The position numbers and the translations under genes are program-made. A stretch of DNA of 64,000 nt from the NCBI RefSeq assembly GCF_003781945.1, contig NZ_RJJW01000003.1:11459-75458 (forward strand), given 5' to 3'. The DNA is from Halorubrum sp. CSM-61 (GTDB taxonomy: Archaea; Halobacteriota; Halobacteria; Halobacteriales; Haloferacaceae). The notes beneath the pieces were generated by a model that was given only the letters and a program-made list of their open reading frames with translations, made no database searches and had not been told where the DNA came from. Below are positions 50,256 through 58,933 of this stretch, piece by piece (positions within the stretch are counted from its first letter, which is position 1; every line of letters begins with the position of its first letter).

Positions 50256-52694
50256 ATGCCACCCTGTACACTCTGTGACCTGCCGACCGGGGACGACCCC
50301 CATACGGCCCCGGACGTCGACGGGGAGTTCTGCTGTCGGGGCTGTCTCGCCGTCGCGCGGTCGCTCGGCGACGCCCAGGGGGATGACGGGATCGATCCCG
50401 GGCTCGACGAGGTCGAGGAACGGCGGCCGGACGCGGAGCCGGGAGACGAGTTCGACGGCGAGACGGCGTTCCTTCACGTCGACGGCATGCACTGCGCGAC
50501 CTGCGAGTCGTTCCTGGAGATGACGGCGGGCGAACAGCCCGGCGTCGCGGCCGCGGAGGCGAGCTACGCCACCGACACGATCCGGGTCGACTACGACCCC
50601 GACGCGGTCGGCGCCGACGAACTCCCCGAGCGCCTCTCGGTCGCCGGGTACTCGGCGAGCCACCGCGCGGACCCGGACTCGGAGGGCGACGACGCGGTCG
50701 TCCGGTTCCTGATCGGCGGCGGCTTCTTCGGGATGATGGCGATGCTGTGGTACGCCGTCTTCCTGTACCCCACCTACTTCGGCTACGATCCGTTCCTCGA
50801 TCTGGGCGGGATCACGGGACTGTACCTGTTCACGCAGATCTGGGTGTTCGCCTCCATCGTCCTGTTTTACACGGGGTACCCCATCCTGCGGGGCGCCTAC
50901 GTGAGCCTCCGCGCGCGACAGCCGAACATGGACCTGTTGGTGTCGCTCGCGGCGGTGAGTTCGTACTCGTACAGCACTCTCGCGATGTTTCTCGGCCGGA
51001 CCGACCTCTACTTCGACGTGACGATCGCCGTCATCCTCGTGGTCACCGCCGGGAACCACTACGAGTCGCTGATCAAGCGGCGCGCGACCGGCGCCCTCTC
51101 GGAGCTGACGACCGCGACCGGCCGCGAGGTCCGGACCGAGGCGGGCGAGACGGTCGCGGCGGACGCCGTGGATCCGGGCGATCGCCTGCTCGTGCGCCCC
51201 GGCGAGCGCGTCCCGTTCGACGGGACGATCGTCGAGGGGGCCGCCGCGGTCGACGAGGCCTTGGTCACCGGCGAGTCGCTCCCGGCGACGAAACGCGAGG
51301 GCGACGCGGTCCGGGGCGGCACCGTCGTCACCGACGCCCCGGTGGTCGTCGCGGTGGGCGAGGACGCGGAGAGCACCCTCGACACGCTCGTGCGGATGCT
51401 GTGGGAGATCCAGAGCTCCCGGTCGGGGATACAGCGGCTCGTCGACAAGCTGGCGACGGTGTTCGTCCCCCTCGTCGTCGCCGTCGCGGTCCTCGCCGCC
51501 GGCGCGACGCTCGCGCTCGGCGCCCCGCCCTCGGAGGCGGCGCTGGTCGGGCTCACGGTGCTCATCGTCTCGTGTCCGTGCGCGCTCGGGCTCGCGTCCC
51601 CGCTCGCGGTCGCGGCCGGGATCCGCGACGCGGCCCGGCGGGGGATCGTGATCGTCTCCGACGCCGTCTTCGAGGAAGCCACCGACGTCGACACGGTCGT
51701 GCTCGACAAGACCGGGACCCTCACCGACGGGGAAATGCGACTGCTCGGCACCGAGACGGACGGAGCCGACCCCGAGACCGTTCGAGACCGGGCCGCGGCG
51801 TTGGAGCGCGCCTCGATCCATCCGATCGCGGAGGCGATCGTCGCGGGGGTAACGAGTCGCGGGGCGGGACGGGACCGCGAGGAGGACGCCGGTCGCCCGC
51901 CCGCGGCGACCGACGGCGGCGCGTCGGTCGCGACCCCGGCCGAACCGTCGCCAGCCGCCGCGGACGTAACGGTCACGGACAGGGGCGTCTTCGGCCGGAT
52001 AGACGGCGACGAGGTCGTCGTCGGTCACCGCTCGCTGTTCGAGGGCGACGCGTGGGCCGTGCCCGAGTCGCTCGACGGGGCCGGCACGAAGGCCCGCGAG
52101 GCGGGTCGCGTCCCCGTGTACGTCGGCTGGGACGGGGCCGTCAGGGGGATGCTCGTCGTCGGCGACGAGGTGCGCGACGGCTGGGAGGCGGTCGTCGAGG
52201 ACCTCGCGGCGGACGGGCGTCGGGTCGTCGTGCTCACCGGTGACTCGCCGGCCGCGGCCCGACAGTTCGAGGCGCATCCCGCGATCGACGAGACGTTCGC
52301 GGGGGTCCCGCCGGAGGCGAAGGCCGAGACGGTCCGCCGGCTGACCGCGACCGAACGCGTCGCCATGGTCGGCGACGGGAGCAACGACGCGCCCGCGCTC
52401 GCGGCGGCCGACATCGGCGTCTCCGTCGCCAGCGGGACCGATCTGGCGGTCGACGCCGCCGACGCCGTCCTGCTGGAGGACCGCCTGTCGGCGGTCCCGG
52501 AGCTGTTCGCGGTCACCCGCGGGACGAACCGCCGGCTCAAACAGAACCTCGGCTGGGCGCTCGTCTACAACGCGATCGCGGTTCCGATGGCCGTCTCGGG
52601 AGTCCTCAACCCGCTTTTCGCCGCGGCCGCGATGGCGACGAGCAGCCTCCTCGTGGTGTCAAACTCCGCGCGAACCGTTTATAAGGACGAGTAG
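50256..52694 (+). CDS. Copper-transporting P1B-type ATPase (FixI/CopA-like)
   Basis: 812 aa. N-terminal Cys-rich region (CTLC...CCRGC, residues 4-30) followed by one HMA domain with GMHCATC (Cys80, Cys83). Eight-helix P1B membrane part with SCPCALGLASPLAV (CPC metal site), actuator VTGESLPATK, phosphorylation DKTGTLTDG, HP motif in SIHPIAEAI, and VGDGSNDAPALAAADIG. The N-terminal Cys-rich zone plus CPC is the layout of FixI/CcoI-like exporters that supply copper to oxidases. Its place next to cbaDBA supports assembly of CuA/CuB. Confidence 0.93.
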   Translation: MPPCTLCDLPTGDDPHTAPDVDGEFCCRGCLAVARSLGDAQGDDGIDPGLDEVEERRPDAEPGDEFDGETAFLHVDGMHCATCESFLEMTAGEQPGVAAAEASYATDTIRVDYDPDAVGADELPERLSVAGYSASHRADPDSEGDDAVVRFLIGGGFFGMMAMLWYAVFLYPTYFGYDPFLDLGGITGLYLFTQIWVFASIVLFYTGYPILRGAYVSLRARQPNMDLLVSLAAVSSYSYSTLAMFLGRTDLYFDVTIAVILVVTAGNHYESLIKRRATGALSELTTATGREVRTEAGETVAADAVDPGDRLLVRPGERVPFDGTIVEGAAAVDEALVTGESLPATKREGDAVRGGTVVTDAPVVVAVGEDAESTLDTLVRMLWEIQSSRSGIQRLVDKLATVFVPLVVAVAVLAAGATLALGAPPSEAALVGLTVLIVSCPCALGLASPLAVAAGIRDAARRGIVIVSDAVFEEATDVDTVVLDKTGTLTDGEMRLLGTETDGADPETVRDRAAALERASIHPIAEAIVAGVTSRGAGRDREEDAGRPPAATDGGASVATPAEPSPAAADVTVTDRGVFGRIDGDEVVVGHRSLFEGDAWAVPESLDGAGTKAREAGRVPVYVGWDGAVRGMLVVGDEVRDGWEAVVEDLAADGRRVVVLTGDSPAAARQFEAHPAIDETFAGVPPEAKAETVRRLTATERVAMVGDGSNDAPALAAADIGVSVASGTDLAVDAADAVLLEDRLSAVPELFAVTRGTNRRLKQNLGWALVYNAIAVPMAVSGVLNPLFAAAAMATSSLLVVSNSARTVYKDE

Positions 52695-52727
52695 CGGACT
52701 TCGGGGAGACCGTGAGCGCATCTCCCG

Positions 52728-52970
52728 TTACGCCGCCGCGCCGACGTGCGGTTTGACCGCGCGCACGATGGCGTCCACGTCGTACTCGTCTTCCGTCTTG
52801 TCGAAGACGACCTCGCCGTCGGCGCGCACGACGAACACGCCGTCGTCGCCGGTCACCAGCGCGACCTCGTCGATCCCCTCGCCGAACTGCTTTAAGATCG
52901 CCTCCGAGACGTCTTGCGCGCGATTCAACATGCCGCACGGGACGCAGTACTCGACCTCGATGCGGGTCAT
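52728..52970 (-). CDS. SelT/SelW/SelH-family (Rdx) thioredoxin-like protein
   Basis: 80 aa. IEVEYCVPCGMLNRAQDVSEAILKQFGEGIDEVALVTGDDGVFVVRADGEVVFDKTED: the CxxC redox pair (Cys9, Cys12) at the first strand-helix junction and the G-x-F-x-V-x-x-(D)G-E-V-x-(F/Y) strand pair identify the Rdx fold. Probably a thiol-redox protein. It may serve the neighbouring copper/oxidase system, but only position suggests that. Confidence 0.88.
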   Translation of the reverse strand: MTRIEVEYCVPCGMLNRAQDVSEAILKQFGEGIDEVALVTGDDGVFVVRADGEVVFDKTEDEYDVDAIVRAVKPHVGAAA

Positions 52971-53029
52971 ACGTCCCCGCGTTCGTGCCGAACGAACTTA
53001 AAAACGCACCGCGTACCGATCCCCGACCG

Positions 53030-54223
53030 CTACGGTCGCCGATCGACGCCGCTGATCTCGAACCGGGTGCCGCCCTCGTTCCCGCCACCGATCCGCAGCT
53101 CCCACCCGTGGGCCTCGACGATCCGGTCGACGATCGCGAGCCCGAACCCCGTCCCGTCGGGCGACGACGTGAATCCGGTCTCGCGGACCCGATCCACGTT
53201 TTCCTCCGGGATGCCCGCGCCGTCGTCCTCGACGAAGAACCCGTCTTCCCCGTCGAGCGTGCCGACGCGAACGCTCACGTCGCTGCCGCCGTGCTCGACC
53301 GCGTCGCCGGGCTCCGCCCGGCTGCCCGTGGAATGGTTCGAAAACTCCGTTTCGGAGTTTTCGTCATCACGAGAGACGGCGTCGCCGTCTCTCGAACGAC
53401 CGTGTTCCACGCTGTTCCGGAAGAGGTTCTCGAAGACGTGCGACAGGCGGTCGCGGTCGGCCCGCACCGTCATCGACCCGTCCGCGCGGAGCGTCGCGTC
53501 GGCCGTGTCCACGCGCGACCAGCACTCGCGCGCGAACTCCGCGAGGTCGACGTCGTCGACCTCGTCGACGGTCTTCCCCTCGCGAGCGAGCGTGAGCGTC
53601 TCCTCGATGATCTCGTCCATCCGGTCGAGCGCGGGCCCGGCCGCCGCCAAGTGCTCGTCGTCCGGATGCGCCCGCCGGGCGAGGTCGACCCGCCCGCGGA
53701 CGACGTTGAGCGGGTTCCGGAGGTCGTGTGACACGACGCTCGCGAACTCCTCGAGCCGGTCCCGCTCGCGGCGGAGTTCGGCCTGTCGGACCCGACTCCG
53801 CTCCGCCGCGACCTCGCGTTCGATCGCCCTCGCCTCGAACACCCCGATGAGCAGCCCGATACCGCCGCCGAAGCCGATCGCCCAGCGAGTCCAGCCGAAC
53901 ACCTGAAACGAACTCTCCGTCGGCAGCGTCGCCATGAATCCGACGTTGACGAACAGGAACCCCGCCGCGCCGGCGATCCACCAGCGGTTGATCCGCCGGT
54001 GCCGAGTGGCGGAGAGGTCGGCCCCCGGCAGCCAGTAGACGACGTACGCGACGCCGAGCACGACCGCCATCGAGGAGAGGAATCCCACCCAGTAGCCGCC
54101 CGGGACGGTAACGAGGCCGAGCGAGAGGACCGCGGCTTCGGTGACGAGCGACAAGAGGAGTACGACGCTGAGTCCCCAAACGGGCCACAGCGAGCGGACG
54201 GCCGTGCTCGGCGTGTTGTCCAT
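53030..54223 (-). CDS. Membrane sensor histidine kinase with palindromic insertion
   Basis: 397 aa from MDNTPS. About four to six N-terminal helices and no PAS domain. A short coiled coil REVAAERSRVRQAELRRERDRLEE leads to HisKA with VVSHDLRNPLNVVRGR and HATPase with FENLFRNSVEHG, VEDDGAGIP and GTGFGLAIV. In the N-box loop, 37 residues (RSRDGDAV...GDAVEHG) are inserted compared with the LOV kinase at 13698, which goes directly from SIEHAGDDV to RIRVG. The insertion's DNA holds two perfect hairpins. No cognate regulator is adjacent. Confidence 0.9.
   Translation of the reverse strand: MDNTPSTAVRSLWPVWGLSVVLLLSLVTEAAVLSLGLVTVPGGYWVGFLSSMAVVLGVAYVVYWLPGADLSATRHRRINRWWIAGAAGFLFVNVGFMATLPTESSFQVFGWTRWAIGFGGGIGLLIGVFEARAIEREVAAERSRVRQAELRRERDRLEEFASVVSHDLRNPLNVVRGRVDLARRAHPDDEHLAAAGPALDRMDEIIEETLTLAREGKTVDEVDDVDLAEFARECWSRVDTADATLRADGSMTVRADRDRLSHVFENLFRNSVEHGRSRDGDAVSRDDENSETEFSNHSTGSRAEPGDAVEHGGSDVSVRVGTLDGEDGFFVEDDGAGIPEENVDRVRETGFTSSPDGTGFGLAIVDRIVEAHGWELRIGGGNEGGTRFEISGVDRRP
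53339..53394. repeat. Two back-to-back 11-bp hairpins inside the histidine kinase gene
   Basis: CGAAAACTCCG/CGGAGTTTTCG with TTT loop (53339-53363), then six bases, then CGAGAGACGGC/GCCGTCTCTCG with GTC loop (53370-53394). Both stems are perfect and keep the reading frame open. Confidence 0.85.
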
Positions 54224-54311
54224 TCGACTACGTTCGATTTCCCGCGAAGCCTTATAAACCACGCCGGCCGGCTATCACCGTCGATATCGCCGACGCCTCG
54301 CCGACCGCCGA

Positions 54312-55715
54312 TCAGACCACGAGCGCGTCGAAGACCACCGCGAACAGCAGGAGACCGAGGTAGGCGTTTGACGCGTGGAACGCCCGGAACGCCGCGTCCT
54401 CGGTCTGCTCGTAATGGAGCCGGACGACGGTCCAGAGGAACAGCGCGCCGACGGCGACGCCGACGACGGCGTAGAGCGCGCCGAGCGGCTCGGCGACCGC
54501 CGCGAGCGCGACCGCCGCGACGAGCGTCGCGCCGAGGTACCAGACGATGTGCCGACGCGTCGTCGTCTCCCCGCGGACCACGGGCATCATCGGGAAACCG
54601 CCGCGCTCGTAGTCGTCCTTGTAGGCCAACGCGAGGTTGTAGAAGTGCGCGGGCGTCCACAGGAAGATGACGAAGGCGAGCAGCAGCCCGCCGCCGCCGA
54701 CCTCGCCGGTCACCGCGGCCCAGCCGATGAGGGCCGGGAGCGCGCCGGCGGCCCCGCCGATCACGGTGTTCTGTACCGTGTTCGGCTTCAGGACGAGCGT
54801 GTACACGACGCTGTAGAACAGGATCGCGATCAGCCCGAGCGCCGCCGTCAGTTGGTTCACCGTCCAGAACAGACCGACCGAGACGACCGTGAGAAGGCCC
54901 CCGAACGCGAGCGCGTGGGACACCGGCACGAGGTCGGTCGCCAGCGGGCGGTCGTTGGTACGCTGCATCCGCTTGTCCACGTCGCGTTCGAGCACGTGAT
55001 TGAACGTCCCCGAGGCGCCGATCGAGAGCGCGCCGCCGACCAGCGTCGCGGCCACGACGCGGGGGGTGAACCCGGCCCCGCCGGCCAGCGCCATCGCCGC
55101 GGCGGCGACCAGACAGAGCAGCCACATCAGTCGCGGCTTCATCAGCCGGAAGTACGCCGTCGCGGTCGCCCTCAGCCGCGGGACCGTCGCGGTCGGCACG
55201 TCCGGGTCGGGGGCCTCCTCGATCGGCGGGAGGTCGTCGGTGCCGGGCTCGAAGTCGGCGGGAGCGTCGTCCGGGTCGCCGGTCTCGGCCTCCAGCCACC
55301 AGGCGAGCCCGGCGAGCACGGCCGCGAAGATGGCCACGCCGAGGAGGAGGTGAAGGGAGCCGAGCGCGGTCGGAAGGTCGCCGACCGCGACGAGCGCGCC
55401 CACGCCGGCCTGCGCGGGGTACACGAGCAGCGCGGCGGTGAGCGCGGCGCGGATCCGCCGGCTCGCGCCGTCGCGCCACGCGAGGGCGGCGGAGAGCGCG
55501 ACGAGGAGGCCGACGGCGACCGCGAGGACGCGGTGCCCGAGGGCGATCCAGCCCTCGCTCGCCGTCGGGAGCTCGGCGCCGTTCCCGCAGGCGGGCCAGC
55601 CGCCGCAGGCGGCCGCCGCCTCCGTGAGGGAGGTGGTCGCGCCGACGACGACGAGGAGGTACACGCCCATCGCCGCCGCCGCGAGCACCGCGGGGAATCG
55701 GTCGGGTATCGTCAC
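54312..55715 (-). CDS. ctaB: CtaA-like/CtaB fusion: protoheme IX farnesyltransferase (heme O synthase)
   Basis: 467 aa. Residues 1-150 have four helices with GCxxWPxC-like CGGWPACG, ALGHRVLAVAVGLLVAL and LGSLHLLLGVAIF, resembling half of CtaA/Cox15 (His in GHR and LHL). After a charged linker (EAETGDPDDAPADFEPG) comes the UbiA-type prenyltransferase: LMKPRLMWLLCLVA, NHVLERDVDKRMQRTNDRPL (Asp-rich site), LFYSVVYTLVLKPNTVQNTVIGGAAGALPALIGW and DDYERGGFPMMP. It makes heme O for the nearby ba3 oxidase; the N-terminal part may help oxidise it to heme A. Confidence 0.92.
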   Translation of the reverse strand: MTIPDRFPAVLAAAAMGVYLLVVVGATTSLTEAAAACGGWPACGNGAELPTASEGWIALGHRVLAVAVGLLVALSAALAWRDGASRRIRAALTAALLVYPAQAGVGALVAVGDLPTALGSLHLLLGVAIFAAVLAGLAWWLEAETGDPDDAPADFEPGTDDLPPIEEAPDPDVPTATVPRLRATATAYFRLMKPRLMWLLCLVAAAAMALAGGAGFTPRVVAATLVGGALSIGASGTFNHVLERDVDKRMQRTNDRPLATDLVPVSHALAFGGLLTVVSVGLFWTVNQLTAALGLIAILFYSVVYTLVLKPNTVQNTVIGGAAGALPALIGWAAVTGEVGGGGLLLAFVIFLWTPAHFYNLALAYKDDYERGGFPMMPVVRGETTTRRHIVWYLGATLVAAVALAAVAEPLGALYAVVGVAVGALFLWTVVRLHYEQTEDAAFRAFHASNAYLGLLLFAVVFDALVV

Positions 55716-55818
55716 TTGAGAGGTCTTGGGAACCGATCCATATAGGTTCCGCGCTTCGGCGTCTCACCGGCGTCCGTCGATCTCTCGCGACCGCTACGCC
55801 GGGTCGCCGCCTCGACCG

Positions 55819-56289
55819 CTACGCTCGGTCTCCGGGGTCGCCGTCGCGGTCGGCCGGTCCGGGTCCCCGCCGCTTCAAGATCCGATCGACGATGTCGCCG
55901 CTGGAGAGCAGCTCGTCCTCGTACCGGGGGTCGCGGGCCGAGGCGCGCTCGACCCGACAGTCGATCCCGCGCTCCGCGAGCGCGTCGGCGATGTCGCCCT
56001 CGTCGTGGTGCTGGTCGAACCCTAACACGATCACGTCGGGATCGATCCGCTCGATGGGGACGAACACGTCCTCCGGGTGGCCGAGGTGCGCCTCGTCGAC
56101 CGCGTCGAGCGCGGCGACCATGTCGCGGCGCTGCTCGGCACAGAGGATCGGCGCCGGCTTGTGCGTGACGTTGGTCCGGCGGGCGACGATGGCGTGGAGC
56201 TCGTCGCCGTACGCCGCCGCGTCCTCCAGATAGTGGACGTGACCGGGGTGGAGCAGATCGAAGGTCCCCTGCGCGACGACCCCCGTCAT
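55819..56289 (-). CDS. ribL: Archaeal FAD synthetase (RibL-like cytidylyltransferase family)
   Basis: 156 aa from [24 protein letters not shown]. Nucleotidyltransferase HxGH motif (HPGH) at about 14-17, [33 protein letters not shown], and [12 protein letters not shown]. This family includes archaeal RibL, which makes FAD from FMN and ATP; glycerol-3-phosphate cytidylyltransferase is the other option. ATGA overlap with the upstream JAMM gene shows they are coupled. Confidence 0.88.
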   Translation of the reverse strand: MTGVVAQGTFDLLHPGHVHYLEDAAAYGDELHAIVARRTNVTHKPAPILCAEQRRDMVAALDAVDEAHLGHPEDVFVPIERIDPDVIVLGFDQHHDEGDIADALAERGIDCRVERASARDPRYEDELLSSGDIVDRILKRRGPGPADRDGDPGDRA

Positions 56290-56807
56290 CGGAACCACGA
56301 GAGGAAGCCGCCGCCGTCGCGTCGCTCCTCGCCGATCTCCCGGTCGATGTCCTCCTGCGTGAAATCGAAGAAGTGCTCGTCGGGGACCTCCACGTCGAGC
56401 ACGTCGAGGGTCGTCTGGGTCCCCTCGTTGTCGAACGCCTTCCAGTCGCCCCACCCGTAGGGCGCGCCGACGATGATGTGGACCCGCCCCTGTCCGAACG
56501 TCGCGAGGTCGGCGTCGCTCGGGCGGAGCGCGCCGTTCGGGTGGGAGTGGACCGACCCGACCGCGCGCATGTCGTTCGGCTTCATGTGGGTGCGGACGCT
56601 GGCGCTCGTCGGGTTCGACTCCGTGCCCGGGATGACGAGCACGTCGGTGATCACCTGTCCGTCCCGGTCGAGGTCGAGCTTCCGGGCGTCGTCCGCGCGG
56701 AGGAACCCCATGTACTCGTCGGGGTGGCTCTCCTCGCTCGCCTCGAGGACGAACTCCATGGTCTCCCGGGCGATCCCGAGGAGCTCGTCCGAGCGGAACA
56801 GTCGCAT
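56286..56807 (-). CDS. JAMM/MPN+ metalloprotease
   Basis: 173 aa from MRLFRSD. JAB1/MPN fold with Glu31 in DEYMGFL and the zinc motif [14 protein letters not shown] (His87, His89, Asp98/Asp100 region, matching HxHPx6SxxD). Related haloarchaeal enzymes (HvJAMM1) remove ubiquitin-like SAMPs from proteins; whether this one does is not known. A C-terminal tail ([19 protein letters not shown]...) lies beyond the fold. It is coupled to the FAD synthetase gene downstream (ATGA). Confidence 0.88.
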   Translation of the reverse strand: MRLFRSDELLGIARETMEFVLEASEESHPDEYMGFLRADDARKLDLDRDGQVITDVLVIPGTESNPTSASVRTHMKPNDMRAVGSVHSHPNGALRPSDADLATFGQGRVHIIVGAPYGWGDWKAFDNEGTQTTLDVLDVEVPDEHFFDFTQEDIDREIGEERRDGGGFLSWFR

Positions 56808-56956
56808 ACGCGACGGGAGGGACCCTCGCCCCATATGGATTCCGGACCGCGGGGCCGGCGGCGTCGACCCGCCGCGAACGCGACCGAATCCGCGCCTCGA
56901 CGACGACGGAGACGCGAGAGAACAGGCTTAACACCGGCCGTTCCCGATGAGTGACC

Positions 56957-58903
56957 ATGAGCGAGAACACCGCCGGGGATTCCGGCACGCGGGGCGATTC
57001 GAGCCCCGAACTCGACGCCGACGCGGCGGAGGGGGCGGCCGACGACCGGCCGACCGTCTACGATCTGGCACCGGACTGCACTCTCGAAGACGCCGAGGCC
57101 GACGCGCTGTACCACGCCGAGGTCAACGGCGTCGTCGACTACGGGATCTTCGTCGACGTCTCGGACGCCCTCTCGGGGCTCGTCCACGAGTCGAACCTCG
57201 ACGGCACCTACGCGGTCGGCGACCGACTGGTCGTCCGGCTGACCGAGGTGAAGGAGAACGGCGACGTGGCGTTCGACGACGAGGACGTCGACGACTACCG
57301 CACGGAGACGGTCGCCCACGAACCGACCGTCTCCCGCGTCCGCGGGCTCGCGCCCGGTGACGAGGTCACCGTCGAAGGCGAGGTCGTGCAGGCGAAACAG
57401 ACGGGCGGCCCGACGATCTTCGCCGTCGCGGACGCCTCCGGCGTCGTCTCCTGTGCCGCCTTCGAGGAGGCGGGCGTCCGCGCGTACCCGGAGATCTCCG
57501 TCGGCGACATGGTCCACGTCAGCGGCGCGGTCGAGACCCGCGAGAACGCCCTCCAGCTCGAGGTCGACTCGCTGAAGCGGCTCCCCGAGGAGCGGGCGAC
57601 CGAGGCCCGCGAGCGCTTCGAGGCGGCCCTCGACGATCGCGCGGAGCCCGCCGACCTCGACCCCCTCGTCGAGTGGGAGGCGTTCGAGCCGATCCACGAC
57701 GACCTCCGCGAGCTGGCGCGGCTGCTCCGCCGCACCGTGCTCTCCGGCCGCCCGATCCGCGTCCGGCACCACGCCGACGGCGACGGAATGTGCGCCGCGA
57801 TCCCCGTTCAGCTCGCCCTGGAAAACTTCGTCGGCGACGTACACGAGGACCCCAGTGCGGCCCGCCACCTGTTCAAGCGGCTCCCGAGCAAGGCGCCGTA
57901 CTACGAGATGGAGGACGTGACTCGCGACCTGAACTTCGCCCTCGAGGGACGGGCCCGCCACGGCCAGAAGCTCCCCTTCCTGCTCATGCTCGACAACGGA
58001 TCGACCGAGGAGGACGTGCCCGCCTACGAGAACCTCGCGCACTACGACATTCCCATCGCGGCCGTCGACCACCATCACCCCGACCCCGAGGCGGTCGAGC
58101 CGCTGCTCGACGCCCACGTCAACCCGTACCTCCACGACGAGGACTACCGGGTCACGACGGGGATGATGTGCGTCGAGCTCGCCCGCCTGATCGACCCGTC
58201 GATCACCGAGGAGCTGGAGCACGTCCCGGCCGTCGCCGGACTCTCCGACCGCTCGAAGGCGGAGGCGATGGACGATTACATCGCGCTCGCCGAGGGCGCC
58301 GGCTACGACGAGTCCGACCTGCTCGACATCGGCGAGGCGCTCGACTACGCCGCCCACTGGCTGCGCTACTCCGAGGGGAAGACCCTCGTCAACGACGCGC
58401 TCAACGTGGGCTGTGAAGACGAAGAGCGTCACGAGGAGCTGGTCGAGTTCCTCTCCGAGCGCGCCGACCGCGACGTGCAGCGCCAGCTCGACGCGGTCGA
58501 CGACCACGTCGAACACGAGCGGCTCGCCTCCGGGGCGCACCTCTACCGCATCGACCTCGACGAGTACGCCCACCGGTTCACCTACCCCGCGCCCGGGAAG
58601 ACGACCGGCGAGCTCCACGACACCCGCGTACGGGAGACGGGCGACCCCGTCATCACCATCGGCTACGGGCCGGACTTCTGCGTGCTCCGGTCCGACGGCG
58701 TCCGTCTCGACATCCCGAACATGGTGACCGAGCTGAACGAAGAGCTCCCCGAGGCGGGCGTCTCGGGCGGCGGCCACCTCGTCGTCGGCTCCATCAAGTT
58801 CGTGAAGGGGCGGCGGAGCGCCGTCATCGAGACGCTCGTCGAGAAGATGGCCGAGGCGGAGATCGACGAGGCGCTCTCGTCGACGGCCGCGATCGACGAC
58901 TGA
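56957..58903 (+). CDS. DHH-family phosphoesterase/exonuclease with S1 and OB domains (RecJ-like)
   Basis: 648 aa from MSENTAGD. Residues about 30-100 form an S1 domain ([30 protein letters not shown]), about 115-210 an OB-fold nucleic-acid domain ([39 protein letters not shown]). The DHH catalytic part has [27 protein letters not shown] and AVDHHHPD with metal ligands, and DHHA1-like [17 protein letters not shown] closes it. It resembles archaeal RecJ/GAN homologues (single-strand nuclease linked to replication and repair). A frame extension of two codons upstream is unlikely. Confidence 0.92.
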   Translation: MSENTAGDSGTRGDSSPELDADAAEGAADDRPTVYDLAPDCTLEDAEADALYHAEVNGVVDYGIFVDVSDALSGLVHESNLDGTYAVGDRLVVRLTEVKENGDVAFDDEDVDDYRTETVAHEPTVSRVRGLAPGDEVTVEGEVVQAKQTGGPTIFAVADASGVVSCAAFEEAGVRAYPEISVGDMVHVSGAVETRENALQLEVDSLKRLPEERATEARERFEAALDDRAEPADLDPLVEWEAFEPIHDDLRELARLLRRTVLSGRPIRVRHHADGDGMCAAIPVQLALENFVGDVHEDPSAARHLFKRLPSKAPYYEMEDVTRDLNFALEGRARHGQKLPFLLMLDNGSTEEDVPAYENLAHYDIPIAAVDHHHPDPEAVEPLLDAHVNPYLHDEDYRVTTGMMCVELARLIDPSITEELEHVPAVAGLSDRSKAEAMDDYIALAEGAGYDESDLLDIGEALDYAAHWLRYSEGKTLVNDALNVGCEDEERHEELVEFLSERADRDVQRQLDAVDDHVEHERLASGAHLYRIDLDEYAHRFTYPAPGKTTGELHDTRVRETGDPVITIGYGPDFCVLRSDGVRLDIPNMVTELNEELPEAGVSGGGHLVVGSIKFVKGRRSAVIETLVEKMAEAEIDEALSSTAAIDD

Positions 58904-58933
58904 CCCGGTTTCACCGCCGTTTCTCAGAGCCTG

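Noticed and set aside
50083-52277. Long minus-strand frame across the copper ATPase
   Set aside because: Shadow of the plus-strand ATPase gene, without any recognisable domain.
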